This document shows, one piece after another, positions 27,754 to 37,103 of a stretch of 64,000 bases of DNA; position 1 is the first letter of the stretch, and every line of letters starts with the position of its first letter. Source of the stretch: Polynucleobacter necessarius (GTDB taxonomy: Bacteria; Pseudomonadota; Gammaproteobacteria; Burkholderiales; Burkholderiaceae); the NCBI RefSeq assembly GCF_900095175.1, contig NZ_LT606946.1, forward strand, positions 970,058 through 1,034,057, given 5' to 3'. Made by a program: the position numbers and the translations under genes. The notes below the pieces were generated by a model, which searched no databases, had not been told where the DNA came from, and saw only the letters and a list, made by a program, of their open reading frames with translations.

Positions 27754-28464
27754 TTAGAAAGTAATTCTGCTCACGCCAGACGCATTGCTAACTAACAGGG
27801 TATTAGCTTTCTCTTTTGCAAATAATCCAACCGTAATCACGCCGGCGATTTGATTGATTTGCGTCTCAAGCGCAATTGGATCTGCAATCTTCAGGCCTGC
27901 TACATCCAGAATCCACCCGCCGTTATCTGTGACAAAAGGCTGACTTGGCGTCTGCCCTAAATCTGAACGAGTCTCTTTGGTCATTCTCAGAGTGACTGTA
28001 CCGCCCAGCTTAGCCAGCCCTTGAGTCACAACCCCTTTAGATAAAGGAATAATCTCCACCGGCAAAGCAAAGTTACCCAAGACCGGCACCTGCTTAGAAG
28101 AGTCACAAATGCAGATAAATTGCTTTGCCATCGAGGCAATAATCTTTTCACGAGTGAGCGCGCCGCCTCCACCCTTAATCATGTGACCAGCAGGATCAAT
28201 TTCATCGGCACCATCGACATAAGCAGGAAGTTGATCCACATCACTGGGATCCAGGACCTTAAAGCCGTGTTTCAACAAGCGCTCAGTTGTAGCATTAGAG
28301 CTTGATACCGTTCCGGCAAAATGATCCTTATGGGGTGCCAAAGCGTCAATAAAGCAGTTAGCGGTTGATCCAGTTCCAATACCCAGAATCTGACCAGTAG
28401 GCAGCTTTAACACCTCATCCCGCGCTGCTTCACCCACTAATTGCTTTAGTTGATCTTGATTCAT
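27754..28464 (-). CDS. rpiA: Ribose-5-phosphate isomerase A
   Basis: Interconverts ribose 5-phosphate and ribulose 5-phosphate in the pentose phosphate pathway. 236 aa, typical. Signatures: GTGSTANCFIDAL (phosphate loop), DGADEID with catalytic acids, and GGGGALTREKI containing the catalytic lysine region. It is divergent from transaldolase, another enzyme of the same pathway, with a 109-nt shared control region. Confidence 0.96.
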   Translation of the reverse strand: MNQDQLKQLVGEAARDEVLKLPTGQILGIGTGSTANCFIDALAPHKDHFAGTVSSSNATTERLLKHGFKVLDPSDVDQLPAYVDGADEIDPAGHMIKGGGGALTREKIIASMAKQFICICDSSKQVPVLGNFALPVEIIPLSKGVVTQGLAKLGGTVTLRMTKETRSDLGQTPSQPFVTDNGGWILDVAGLKIADPIALETQINQIAGVITVGLFAKEKANTLLVSNASGVSRITF

Positions 28465-28573
28465 GATCTTGCCCGATATCCTTATCTAAACTGGAACAGC
28501 CTTATTTATGCATCTATCATATGATATTCAATCTGCTTTACTGATTAATTAAATAAGAGCATTCAAGATCCTC

Positions 28574-29542
28574 ATGACTTCATCCCCTACCGCGCTGAGC
28601 CAACTCAAGCAACTGACTACCGTCGTAGCCGATACCAGCGACTTTGAGCGCATGCAGGAATACCAGCCCCAGGATGCGACTACTAATCCATCTCTGATAC
28701 TGAAGGCTGCACAGCAAGCTAACTATCAGGCCTTGGTAAACCGGGTCAAATCAGCCCATCCTGGTATGAAGCCAGTCGATTTGGTTGACCATATCCTAGT
28801 GGCTTTCGGCCTTGAGATTTTGAAAATCGTCCCAGGTCGAGTTTCGACCAAGGTCGATGCCCGCCTATCTTTTGATACTCAGGCAACCATTCACAAAGCA
28901 AAGCACCTCATTGCCCTATATGAGTCTCATGGGATTGATCGCAAACGCGTCTTGATTAAATTAGCCGGCACTTGGGAAGGCATTCAGGCAGCCAAAGCTT
29001 TAGAGGCAGAAGGCATTCATTGCAATATGACATTGCTTTTCTCTTTGGTGCAAGCTGCAGCCTGCGGCGCAGTCAATGCGAAATTAATTTCACCCTTTGT
29101 GGGACGCATTACCGATTGGTACAAAGCCAAACTTGGCAGTAAATGGAACGATGTCAATAATGGTGGTGCAAATGATCCTGGCGTTACCTCCGTCAAGCGC
29201 ATATTCCACTATTACAAGCACTTTGGCGTTGCCACTGAAATTATGGGTGCCAGCTTTCGCAACACCAGCCAAATATTAGAACTGGCTGGATGCGACTTAC
29301 TCACTATTAGTCCAGAGCTTTTGGGTGATCTTCAGAACAGCGCGACTGTAGTTGAGAAGAAGCTCAATTCCAGCAATGCAGCAAGTGCTCTTGCTAGCGA
29401 AAATATCTCAGCTCTCAAGTTAGATGAATCTCACTTTAGATTACAGTTAAATAATGATGCTATGGCCACAGAAAAGCTCGCAGAAGGCATACGCAATTTC
29501 TGTATCGATACCGAGAAACTAGAGACCTTATTAAGCAGCTAA
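28574..29542 (+). CDS. tal: Transaldolase
   Basis: Transfers a dihydroxyacetone unit between sugar phosphates in the non-oxidative pentose phosphate pathway. 322 aa (TalB class). TTNPSLIL near residue 38, the Schiff-base lysine in [18 protein letters not shown] and the [12 protein letters not shown] phosphate region are all intact. Divergent partner of rpiA; trxC follows 29 nt downstream. Confidence 0.96.
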   Translation: MTSSPTALSQLKQLTTVVADTSDFERMQEYQPQDATTNPSLILKAAQQANYQALVNRVKSAHPGMKPVDLVDHILVAFGLEILKIVPGRVSTKVDARLSFDTQATIHKAKHLIALYESHGIDRKRVLIKLAGTWEGIQAAKALEAEGIHCNMTLLFSLVQAAACGAVNAKLISPFVGRITDWYKAKLGSKWNDVNNGGANDPGVTSVKRIFHYYKHFGVATEIMGASFRNTSQILELAGCDLLTISPELLGDLQNSATVVEKKLNSSNAASALASENISALKLDESHFRLQLNNDAMATEKLAEGIRNFCIDTEKLETLLSS

Positions 29543-29571
29543 GTCCTAAGCTAAGTCACTAAGGAGTCAAA

Positions 29572-29994
29572 ATGATCATTCATTGTCCACATTGCAATAA
29601 AGGCAATCGTGTTCCCGCTGAAAAACTCAATCAGACACCAGTTTGTGGCGCCTGCAAACAGGAGCTTCTTTCACTCCCGATCAATGCCTCTGCGGCAAAC
29701 TTTAGCGAACTAGTGACTCAATCAGCAATGCCTGTAGTAGTGGATTTCTGGGCACCCTGGTGCGGGCCATGCAAGATGTTTGGGCCAACTTTTCAGGCAA
29801 GTGCTATCAGCCACGCAAATCAAGTGCTGTTTGTGAAAGTGAATACCGAAGCAGAACAATTGCTCGGATCCCAGCGGAATATCCGCTCAATACCAACACT
29901 AGCGGGATTCAAAAATGGCAAAGAAGTTCACCGTATTAGCGGCGCACTACCGCCAGCTCAGTTAGAGCAATTCATTAAGCAACTCATCGCTTAA
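29572..29994 (+). CDS. trxC: Thioredoxin 2 (TrxC) with N-terminal zinc-finger
   Basis: Cytoplasmic disulfide reductase. 140 aa: the N-terminal zinc module carries CPHC and CGAC cysteine pairs (residues 5-30), then a thioredoxin fold with active site WCGPC near residue 64 and the cis-proline region SIPTLAGF. TrxC members are often under OxyR control; I see no clear OxyR site here. Ribosome site AAGGAG precedes the ATG. Downstream of tal, same strand. Confidence 0.95.
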   Translation: MIIHCPHCNKGNRVPAEKLNQTPVCGACKQELLSLPINASAANFSELVTQSAMPVVVDFWAPWCGPCKMFGPTFQASAISHANQVLFVKVNTEAEQLLGSQRNIRSIPTLAGFKNGKEVHRISGALPPAQLEQFIKQLIA

Positions 29995-30017
29995 TGTTTT
30001 GTTAACCCATTACCAAA

Positions 30018-30203
30018 TTACTTCTTAGCAGTACTAATACCCAAAATACTGTAGGCGGGACAATTGCCCATCATCCCAGTCAGCAAGGGGATGATGCCAA
30101 TCCAAGCCCAAGGTCCGGTAATTCCAAAACCTGCAAGACCCATCAAGGTGACGCCAACAGTCATTCGTAGAACGCGGTCAGTATGTCCGATATTGCATTT
30201 CAT
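30018..30203 (-). CDS. Small DUF2892-type inner membrane protein
   Basis: 61 aa. MKCNIGHTDRVLRM start, two short hydrophobic segments (about 14-30 and 33-45) and the terminal GNCPAYSILGI motif match the YgaP-type transmembrane domain family (DUF2892). Function unknown; in some proteins this module is fused to a rhodanese. The upstream AAGGTG could serve as ribosome site. Confidence 0.85.
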   Translation of the reverse strand: MKCNIGHTDRVLRMTVGVTLMGLAGFGITGPWAWIGIIPLLTGMMGNCPAYSILGISTAKK

Positions 30204-30237
30204 AGAAGCACCTTAAATAGATAGACGGAATTGCAAC

Positions 30238-30993
30238 TTATTGAGACTCTTTAGCCAAACGCTGCCTTAGTGCCTCGTATAAGCATACGCCACTAGCTAC
30301 GGAAACATTCAAACTCTCAACAACACCCTTCATCGGAATACGCACCAACTCATCACAAGTCTCACGAGTTAAGCGGCGCATGCCCTCACCCTCCGCACCC
30401 ATGACTATGCCAATAGGGCCAGTGAGATCGAGGTCATAAATTGATTTTTCAGCTTCGTCGTCAGTACCAATTAGCCAAACACCGGCCTCTTGCATCTCTT
30501 TCATGCTACGAACCAAGTTAGTAACGGTAATTACCGGCATTACTTCGGAGGCACCACTGGATACCTTGCTAACCGTCGCATTGATAGAAGCTGAACGATC
30601 CTTAGGAATGACTACCGCATCAACACCGGCACCATCAGCCACACGCAAGCATGCGCCGAAGTTATGGGGATCGGTTACACCATCCAATACCAAAAACATC
30701 ACCTTGCTTTGATTACCTTCCGCATCCTCTACCACTTCGGTAATGGTGCGGGCAATCGTCATCTTTTCCGCCAAAGCTACTACGCCTTGATGGCGATCAT
30801 GGCCAGCGAGTTTATGAAGGCGCTCAGCATCAGCTGCGTGTAATCGTTCACCTAAAATCTCTTCGGCCTGCTTGAGAAAATCACCCATACGACGATCACG
30901 TTGACTAGGATCAAAATAGACCGACTTCAAACTTGCCGCATCTACCCGTAAGCGCGCTTGCACTGCATGAAAACCTACCAATATTTGCTTCAT
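30238..30993 (-). CDS. rlmB: 23S rRNA (guanosine(2251)-2'-O)-methyltransferase RlmB
   Basis: SPOUT-class methyltransferase for Gm2251 in the peptidyl transferase region. 251 aa: N-terminal substrate-binding domain (1-80), then the knotted domain with DGVTDPHNFGACLR, GAEGEGMRRL and VESLNVSVASGVCLYE forming the AdoMet-binding knot. It follows rnr closely (29 nt), the conserved rnr-rlmB order of many proteobacteria. Confidence 0.96.
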   Translation of the reverse strand: MKQILVGFHAVQARLRVDAASLKSVYFDPSQRDRRMGDFLKQAEEILGERLHAADAERLHKLAGHDRHQGVVALAEKMTIARTITEVVEDAEGNQSKVMFLVLDGVTDPHNFGACLRVADGAGVDAVVIPKDRSASINATVSKVSSGASEVMPVITVTNLVRSMKEMQEAGVWLIGTDDEAEKSIYDLDLTGPIGIVMGAEGEGMRRLTRETCDELVRIPMKGVVESLNVSVASGVCLYEALRQRLAKESQ

Positions 30994-31022
30994 CTTTACT
31001 TATCTCGATTCTGTGTTGCTCA

Positions 31023-33408
31023 TTATTTACGACGTGCTTTAGTGCTACGAACGGGTGGCTTTGTGCCAGCAGGTTTGCCAGTAGGCCTAGAGGGCTTACC
31101 GGGCTTACCAGACTTGGCGACTTTACTTGCTGTTCGTCCAGCTTGATTCTTCGACTGATTGGCACCAAGATTACCAGCAGACTTAGCGGCATTGACGTTG
31201 ATGCCAGAGTGCTTCTGCGGCTCTTTGCTGCCAGGGCGACCTTTTTTTGGGGCAGCCTTTTTATTAGGTCTACCAGTGTCGCTAGCCAAAATAATTTGAC
31301 GACGATTCGTAGTTCCACCTGGCCCCAAGCCAACAGACTTGACGAGACTAAATTCAATCTTACGAGCATCCAGATCAACGCGGTTGACTAAAACATGCAC
31401 GCGATCACCTAAGCGATAACGAATACCGGTTCTTTCACCACGCAGCTCTTGTCGGGCTTCGTCATACTGGAAATAATCGCCACCCAATTCCGTAACATGA
31501 ATCATGCCCTCAACAAAAAGATTTTCTAACTGTACGAATAAGCCAAATGAAGCTACACCAGCAACCGTGCCCGCATACTCCTGACCCAAATGATCCCGCA
31601 TGTAGTAGCACTTAAGCCATGCCTCTACATCACGAGATGCTTCATCTGCACGACGTTCATTAGAGGAGCAATGCACACCCAATTGACCCCAAATAGGCAA
31701 AGCAGCATTGGCACCCTTTGGTGATTTGGGTAAGCGTGTACCTTTAGCGGCAGCTTCTTTAGCATCGCTATGAGACTTCTTGGTATTTACCGCATTCTCA
31801 CGACCCTTACCTTTGCGTGGCAAAGTTAAGTTGAGTGGAACAGTAGGTGGTAATACAGGCGTATAAGGTTTCTTGGCCAGAATCGCTTTAATAACTCGAT
31901 GGGTCAATAGATCGGGATAGCGTCGAATCGGGCTAGTGAAATGCGAATACGCAGGATAGGCAAGTCCAAAGTGGCCCTCGTTATCAGGCTGATACATTGC
32001 CTGTTGCATCGACCGCAAAACAACCGACTGAAGCATATTGGCATCAGGACGCTCTTTGATTTCACGCATGAGCTTGGCATAGTCTTTTGGCTTTGGCTTT
32101 TCACCACCACCCAATGACAAACCAGAGGTGCGCAATACTTGGCGCAAGGTGACTAACTTTTCTTCAGAGGGTTCGCCGTGAACGCGATACAAGCTGAGAT
32201 GCTTGTTCTGATCAATAAAGTCAGCAGCACACACGTTAGCCGTCAACATGCACTCTTCAATTAAGCGATGCGCATCATTACGCAAACGCGGCTCAATACG
32301 CAGAATCTTACCCAGCTCATTACTGATGATTTGGGTTTCAGTGGTTTCAAATTCGATAGCGCCCCGTTTTTGGCGTGCGTCTAATAGAATTTTGTATAAG
32401 GAATAGAGATTAGTCAGTAAAGGCCTGAAGTCAGCAAAACACGTTGCTTCAGGACCCTTGCTATTGGACAGAATCTCCCACACCGTATCGTATGTAAAAC
32501 GTTGAGCAGAATGCATCACTGCTGGATAGAACTGATAAGCCAGCACCACTCCGTTGTTATCCACAACGGAGTCACACACCATACATAGTCGATCAACACC
32601 AGGATTCAAAGAGCAAAGGCCATTAGAGATCTTCTCTGGCAACATGGGTATTACCCGTCTCGGGAAATACACTGAGGTTGCGCGCAGAAGACCTTCATCG
32701 TCCAAGGGCTGGCCCGGCTTGACGTAATGGGATACGTCAGCAATGGCAACAATCAGGCGCCAAGCCTTACTCTTGCCATACATGACTGGCTCGCAATACA
32801 CCGCATCATCAAAGTCACGAGCATCAGCACCATCGATGGTAACTAAAGGGACGTCACGCAGATCAACACGGCCTTCAAGATCAGATTGCTGAACTGTATC
32901 GGGCAAGGCGGCCGCTTCTTTTTTAACAGCCGCTGAAAATTCATGAGGAACGCCATACTTGCGAGCAGCGATTTCAATTTCCATGCCAGGATCATCAATC
33001 TCGCCCAGCACCTCAACAACACGACCAACGGCTTGACGATAGCTATCTGGATAGTCGATGATCTCAACGCTGACCACCTGACCTAATTTAGCGTTACCCT
33101 GACCTTTTGGCGGAATCAGAATATCGTGACCGATACGCTTACCTTCTGGCGCAACAATCAACACACCATTCTCATTTAAGAGACGACCAATAACGACTTT
33201 ATTGGCGTGCAAAATCACATCGACGATCTGTTCCTAATACTCTGACATTCACTCTATCGCCGTGCATGACGCGGGACATTTCTCTTTCAGAAAGAAAAAT
33301 GTCTTCACCACCGTCATCCGGGATCACAAATCCAAATCCATCTCGGTGACCTTGGACTGTACCTAAGCGGTCAGCCTCTCGTGGCACCAAGTTTTTTGCT
33401 TTACGCAT
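31023..33408 (-). pseudogene. rnr: Ribonuclease R, disrupted by a deletion between short direct repeats
   Basis: Processive 3'-5' exoribonuclease that degrades structured RNA. The first 69 codons (MRKAKNLVPREADRLG ... NVRVLGTDRR) end in frame 1; the cold-shock, RNB (DARDFDDAVYCE acid cluster) and S1 domains follow intact in another frame from about 33234, with a Lys-rich tail. The same 14 bases (33220-33233) encode GTDRR's end in one frame and EQIVD in the other, so a repeat copy plus the intervening bases was lost; E. coli alignment from memory predicts 26 nt. A GTG at 33218 could start a 731-aa product coupled to the upstream stop. TAA directly precedes the ATG at 33408, so no HTH domain is lost at the N-terminus. 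Confidence 0.8.
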
Positions 33409-33537
33409 TTAATTCCTTCGGCAATCCATGCCTTATATATCAATGATTATTCTTGCTTAGGCTACTGTATCAAACCACTAAGTCTGAAGGGAAAAAGCCA
33501 AAAGGGGTTAGAAAGTGGGCCAAAAGGCGCATACCTT

Positions 33538-33543
33538 TATAAT
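33538..33543 (+). promoter_or_regulatory. Predicted -10 element of tRNA-Leu
   Basis: Perfect TATAAT 8 nt before the first base of the tRNA. I cannot see a convincing -35 hexamer at the right spacing. The gap to the mature tRNA is almost nil, so the 5' leader would be very short. Confidence 0.45.
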
Positions 33544-33551
33544 AACGGCAT

Positions 33552-33638
33552 GCCCAGGTGGCGAAATTGGTAGACGCACCAGCTTCAGGTGCTGGCGATC
33601 GTAAGGTTGTGGGGGTTCGAGTCCCTTCCTGGGCACCA
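33552..33638 (+). tRNA. tRNA-Leu (anticodon CAG)
   Basis: 87 nt including an encoded CCA. Acceptor arms GCCCAGG and CCTGGGC pair; the D arm contains the A/G-rich loop AAATTGGTAGA; the anticodon stem CCAGC/GCTGG encloses TTCAGGT with CAG as anticodon; a long class II variable arm follows and the T loop is GGTTCGAGTCC. Long variable arm and anticodon agree on leucine. Confidence 0.97.
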
Positions 33639-33692
33639 AATACACCTACAAAGACCTATATGGGGACTAAACAGCCTCTTTTCAATAGGCGA

Positions 33693-34196
33693 TTAAATTC
33701 CCATGGTTCGATGCAAGATCTTGGGTTTCATTTCCTCCCAAAGACTTTCAAACTCCTCTGCCCTATCCTCTGATAACTTGATTGGATTAAAGAGGCCGCC
33801 AAAAAAGATCGTCTTTTTGGGTGCCAGGGTCTTTTCAAACTCGGTAAGTCCAACCGGCTTATCGTCAATGTCGCGCGTTAACTGAGCGGAGCAGACTATA
33901 GCCTCGTCGTCATCTTGGTCGATTACCGCAAATTCGATCAATTGCTGAGACTTTTCCAGGATAACTAGAGTTCCTCGCGCGTAACAAACTGCCTCATGCT
34001 CTTGCACGATATAAGCCAAGAACTGATCTTCCTTGGCCTTCTCCATGCGTAGATCATCAATAAAAAAGAGATATTGATCACCCGAACCATTCACTAAAGT
34101 AAAAATCTTAGGAATGACACCATGAGCTAGAGCGAGATTTCGGTAATAGGAAGAAATTTCAACAGCGAGGTTTTCGGCAAAAAGATGCATGGGCAA
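33693..34196 (-). CDS. Hypothetical protein, 167 aa
   Basis: I do not recognise the family. Soluble, acidic protein without signal peptide or membrane segments; notable stretches are GSGDQYLFFIDDLRME, VILEKSQQLIEFAVIDQDDDE and a C-terminal KKTIFFGGLFNPIKLSEDRAEEFESL that looks like an amphipathic helix. Open through its whole length with ordinary codon use, so probably a real gene. It sits between tRNA-Leu and the damaged dienelactone hydrolase gene. Confidence 0.65.
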   Translation of the reverse strand: MPMHLFAENLAVEISSYYRNLALAHGVIPKIFTLVNGSGDQYLFFIDDLRMEKAKEDQFLAYIVQEHEAVCYARGTLVILEKSQQLIEFAVIDQDDDEAIVCSAQLTRDIDDKPVGLTEFEKTLAPKKTIFFGGLFNPIKLSEDRAEEFESLWEEMKPKILHRTMGI

Positions 34197-34241
34197 TAAA
34201 AAATTGAGATGGGTTATTCAGTAAAGATGATGAGCGGCTAA

Positions 34242-34932
34242 TTAATTACCAAGCGCACTTCCTAAGAAGGTCATAGTCCGCCCCCATGCTAAATCAGCTG
34301 CAGCAGAGTTGTATTGCAAAGGTGGAAGATGCCTGGATGGAGTCTGCCTTAGGGTTAGCAAAGGCATGCTTAGCGTCATAACGCTGGAAATCATAGCTAG
34401 CTCCAGCAGCTTTGAGCTTTTCTTCAAGTTGATCAACACCAGCAATCGAGAAAAATTCATCGTGAAGCGCCCAATGCCCTAGCATGGGTTTTTTAATGGC
34501 AGATGCGTCAACATACTCGAGTGGCGGATAGCCATACCAAACTACGGTGCCATCACATTCTGGAACGAGCCCGGCAGACAATACTGTGAGAGCTCCACCC
34601 ATACAAAAACCTGTAACAGCTACTTTGGCACTACCAGTTGCTTTGAGATATTGAACGGCACCGCGGATATCTTGACTAGCAGCATCACCAAAATTCAAAT
34701 CATTCATAAGGTGCTCCGCCTCATTTGCCTCTAGAGCCAACTTGCCTCGATAAAGATCTGGTACCAAGGCGCGGTAACCTGCTTTCGCCAAACGATTAGC
34801 GACATTTTTAATTTCATCATCTAAACCCCACCACTCCTGAATCACCACTATGCCAGGAGCATTTTTTGGATTGGCGGGCTCAACTAAATAGCCTCCCACT
34901 GAAGCGCCGTCAGGTCTTTGAAATGTAATCAT
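34242..34932 (-). pseudogene. Dienelactone hydrolase family protein, frameshifted near the C-terminus
   Basis: Alpha/beta hydrolase. The catalytic triad is visible: Cys in GFCMGG, Asp in LHDEFF, His in KHAFANP. After NPKADS the reading frame is lost and stops at 34294; the true tail RHLPPLQYNSAAADLAWGRT...FLGSALGN continues in another frame to 34242. A tandem TGGATGGA (34334-34341), a 4-nt duplication, is the exact difference. Because the triad precedes the lesion, a truncated enzyme with a short foreign tail might keep some activity. Start taken at ATG 34932, with GGAGA upstream. Confidence 0.8.
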
Positions 34933-34969
34933 GACTATCTCCAATCTCTCTTTTAAAAATGAATGAGGC

Positions 34970-36184
34970 TTATTTCGCCTGTTTATCGGTATGAATATAT
35001 CCCACTAAGCAAAAGGTAAGCAAGCCGCACAGAGCTGCTCCATAGCCAACGAGGTTGTAATGCTCCATCCTCCCATCAACCCCAATAGTTACGACCATAC
35101 CCGCAATAACTGAGGCCAACCCAGATGCCAGCATCTGTACTGAACCCACTAGACTCATGAAGGTACCGCGGACTTTGGCTTCGACCACTTGACTCACAAT
35201 GGCCATCGCCGGAATCATTCGTCCAGAAACCAGAACAAAAAAGGCGGTGGAGTTAATTAACACCACCCAAAGTGGTACCGGTATGAGGTTGGTTGTTACC
35301 ACCAAAGGAATTAAGCTAATCACCGCAAGTACTCTGAATACCTTGACCTTACCGTAACGGTCGGCCATATGACCAATCACCCGAGAACTCATGAGCGTCG
35401 CAATACCGCCGCAAAGGTATATCAATGAAATGTAGGAGTTATCAATGCCAACGTTGGAAGTTAAATAGAGTGCGATATAGGGAATGACAGAAAATCCAGT
35501 CAACATAATCAACGCCATAAAAACAAATGCACGCAAGTGTTGATGAGCAAAGAATATGCTCCAGATTTGACTCAGGCGGCTTCCCTCATGGGTCTGACCA
35601 AGATGTCCGGTGATCTTAGGAATATTGCGGTAGCCCACATACAAAATCAGGCTCGATATCAAAGCAATAAAGATAAATGGCGCGCGCCAACCTAAGTATG
35701 GGATGTTGTTGGCCAGGAATAGACTTAGGGGAACTCCAGCCACTGTTGATATGGAGAATGCTGACATCACAGTACCCAATGCCCTCCCTCTACGCTCAAA
35801 TGGAATGGAATCGGCGACGATCGTTTGAACCAATGAGCCCAGGATGCCACCAAAAGCTCCTGCAAATGCTCGTGCAATAAAGAGTGAATGGTAATCAGGA
35901 GCTAAGCCACAAAACAAGGTGGCAATAATGAAGCAGGCATACAAGCTCAGAAGTAGAACTCGTCTTTCAAAGCGATCTACAAAGTAGGTAGCAAAAATGC
36001 CGGCAATTGCTGCTGCAAAAGTATATGAAGAGAGCAGTAGGCCGAACTCATGTGTATTGATATTGAGTTCTCGAATAAATTCAGGACCCAAAGGCATCAT
36101 GACCATGAAGTCCAGGATATGTGTGAACTGAATTCCGGCCAGGGAGAATAAGAAAAATTGCTCTTTCTTCTTTCCGCCTGGCAT
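34970..36184 (-). CDS. MFS transporter
   Basis: About 404 aa with 12 predicted transmembrane helices (for example FVLVSGRMIPAMAIVSQVV and LLSSYTFAAAIAGIFATYFV). The loop 2-3 region FVDRFERRVLLLS matches the MFS signature. It resembles the AraJ/drug:H+ antiporter group with HILDFMVMMPLG in helix 1. Substrate unknown. I prefer the ATG at 36184 (MPGGKKKEQFF) over the longer reading from 36256, which would leave almost no promoter space before the divergent channel-like gene. Confidence 0.85.
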   Translation of the reverse strand: MPGGKKKEQFFLFSLAGIQFTHILDFMVMMPLGPEFIRELNINTHEFGLLLSSYTFAAAIAGIFATYFVDRFERRVLLLSLYACFIIATLFCGLAPDYHSLFIARAFAGAFGGILGSLVQTIVADSIPFERRGRALGTVMSAFSISTVAGVPLSLFLANNIPYLGWRAPFIFIALISSLILYVGYRNIPKITGHLGQTHEGSRLSQIWSIFFAHQHLRAFVFMALIMLTGFSVIPYIALYLTSNVGIDNSYISLIYLCGGIATLMSSRVIGHMADRYGKVKVFRVLAVISLIPLVVTTNLIPVPLWVVLINSTAFFVLVSGRMIPAMAIVSQVVEAKVRGTFMSLVGSVQMLASGLASVIAGMVVTIGVDGRMEHYNLVGYGAALCGLLTFCLVGYIHTDKQAK

Positions 36185-36283
36185 ACGATGCTCGACCAAA
36201 GGGGTTTCTTTACATGAAATTAGAGATGTGCCATTATCAACCCACCAAGAAATCAATGCCTGAGCCCACTTAATATCAGCCCC

Positions 36284-36778
36284 ATGAACAACACCATCAC
36301 CGCCCTAATAGATTTTCCTTTTGCACTGCTAGCTCGGGATACCGTCTGGGGAATCACTTGTCTGGTTGTCATTCTGATATTCCATGGCAGCGCCATTAAC
36401 CATGTCTATATGCGCTTTGAGCGGCTCACTCGCCAAAATCTAGCTGCACATCAATACAACCGAGTTTTCTTTCATTTCTATGCAACCTTTGTATTTCTTG
36501 CCTTAATTCACTTGTTAGAAATTCTCTTTTGGGCGGTCTTCATTCTTTTCCTTGGAATCATGGCAACCCCCCTTGCCGCAATTCTCCTGGCGGGCAGCTG
36601 CTATACAACCGTAGGTTTTGAGTCTGACACCTTGATTAATGGCTGGAAAACCTTTGCCTTCTTCATTTCGCTCAGCGGCCTCTTTTCATTGGCGTGGACT
36701 ACTTCAATCATGATTGGCATGACTACCGCCTATAAAAATGCTTGGGACCAAAAGTACCGTCATACCAGCTCGTACTAA
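36284..36778 (+). CDS. Small membrane protein with ion-channel-like pore motif
   Basis: 164 aa, about four hydrophobic helices. Between the last two lies SCYTTVGFESDTLINGW, which resembles the pore helix and selectivity filter of potassium channels (TTVGY-like, here TTVGF). Bacterial two-TM Ion_trans_2 proteins share this layout. No cytosolic RCK domain or sensor domain follows. Function as a K+ channel is an inference from the filter-like motif only. Confidence 0.7.
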   Translation: MNNTITALIDFPFALLARDTVWGITCLVVILIFHGSAINHVYMRFERLTRQNLAAHQYNRVFFHFYATFVFLALIHLLEILFWAVFILFLGIMATPLAAILLAGSCYTTVGFESDTLINGWKTFAFFISLSGLFSLAWTTSIMIGMTTAYKNAWDQKYRHTSSY

Positions 36779-36825
36779 ACAATTTGAATTAATTGCTGCA
36801 ATGCAGGAAGATTGGGTGTATCATT

Positions 36826-36837
36826 AGGGTTAACCCT
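36826..36837. promoter_or_regulatory. Perfect 12-bp palindrome before a small gene
   Basis: AGGGTTAACCCT is self-complementary and lies 13 nt before the ATG of the 51-codon gene, directly before its AAGGAG ribosome site (36839-36844). Possible operator or RNA hairpin covering the ribosome site; could be chance. Confidence 0.3.
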
Positions 36838-36850
36838 TAAGGAGCTCACC

Positions 36851-37006
36851 ATGGCACATGCAAAATCAGTACAGTTTCACCAAGCACCAACCTTTAGCTT
36901 GAAGCCTTTATTGACAGTTAAGAACTTCTTTGCCATACTGGCATCTGCCTTTGTAGAAGCTAAAGCAATGGAATACAAATCACGTAAAACTAGTGGAAAT
37001 TGGTAG
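36851..37006 (+). CDS. Small hypothetical protein, 51 aa
   Basis: Starts at ATG 36851, preceded by a clear AAGGAG at a good distance; a longer reading from 36812 lacks such a site. The product begins MAHAKSVQFHQAPTF, has a moderately hydrophobic helix (LLTVKNFFAILASAFVEAKA) and ends basic (MEYKSRKTSGNW). Family not recognised. A strong rho-independent terminator stands 50 nt downstream, so it is a well-delimited transcription unit. Confidence 0.7.
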   Translation: MAHAKSVQFHQAPTFSLKPLLTVKNFFAILASAFVEAKAMEYKSRKTSGNW

Positions 37007-37055
37007 TTTATTGCTGAATTAGCCTGTTTTTTGACTATTTTTGGTCATTTTTGAG

Positions 37056-37085
37056 AAAAAGCCCCTGAATTTTCAGGGGCTTTTT
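37056..37085. terminator. Bidirectional rho-independent terminator
   Basis: GCCCCTGA (37061-37068) pairs with TCAGGGGC (37073-37080) over a 4-nt loop, flanked by five A before and five T after, so it can stop transcription from either side: the 51-aa gene on plus and the broken gene on minus. Confidence 0.9.
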
Positions 37086-37103
37086 CTTTTCCAACCCAAG
37101 TGA

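Noticed and set aside
33558..33773. Open frame across tRNA-Leu
   Set aside because: It translates the tRNA itself and has no similarity to proteins; chance frame.
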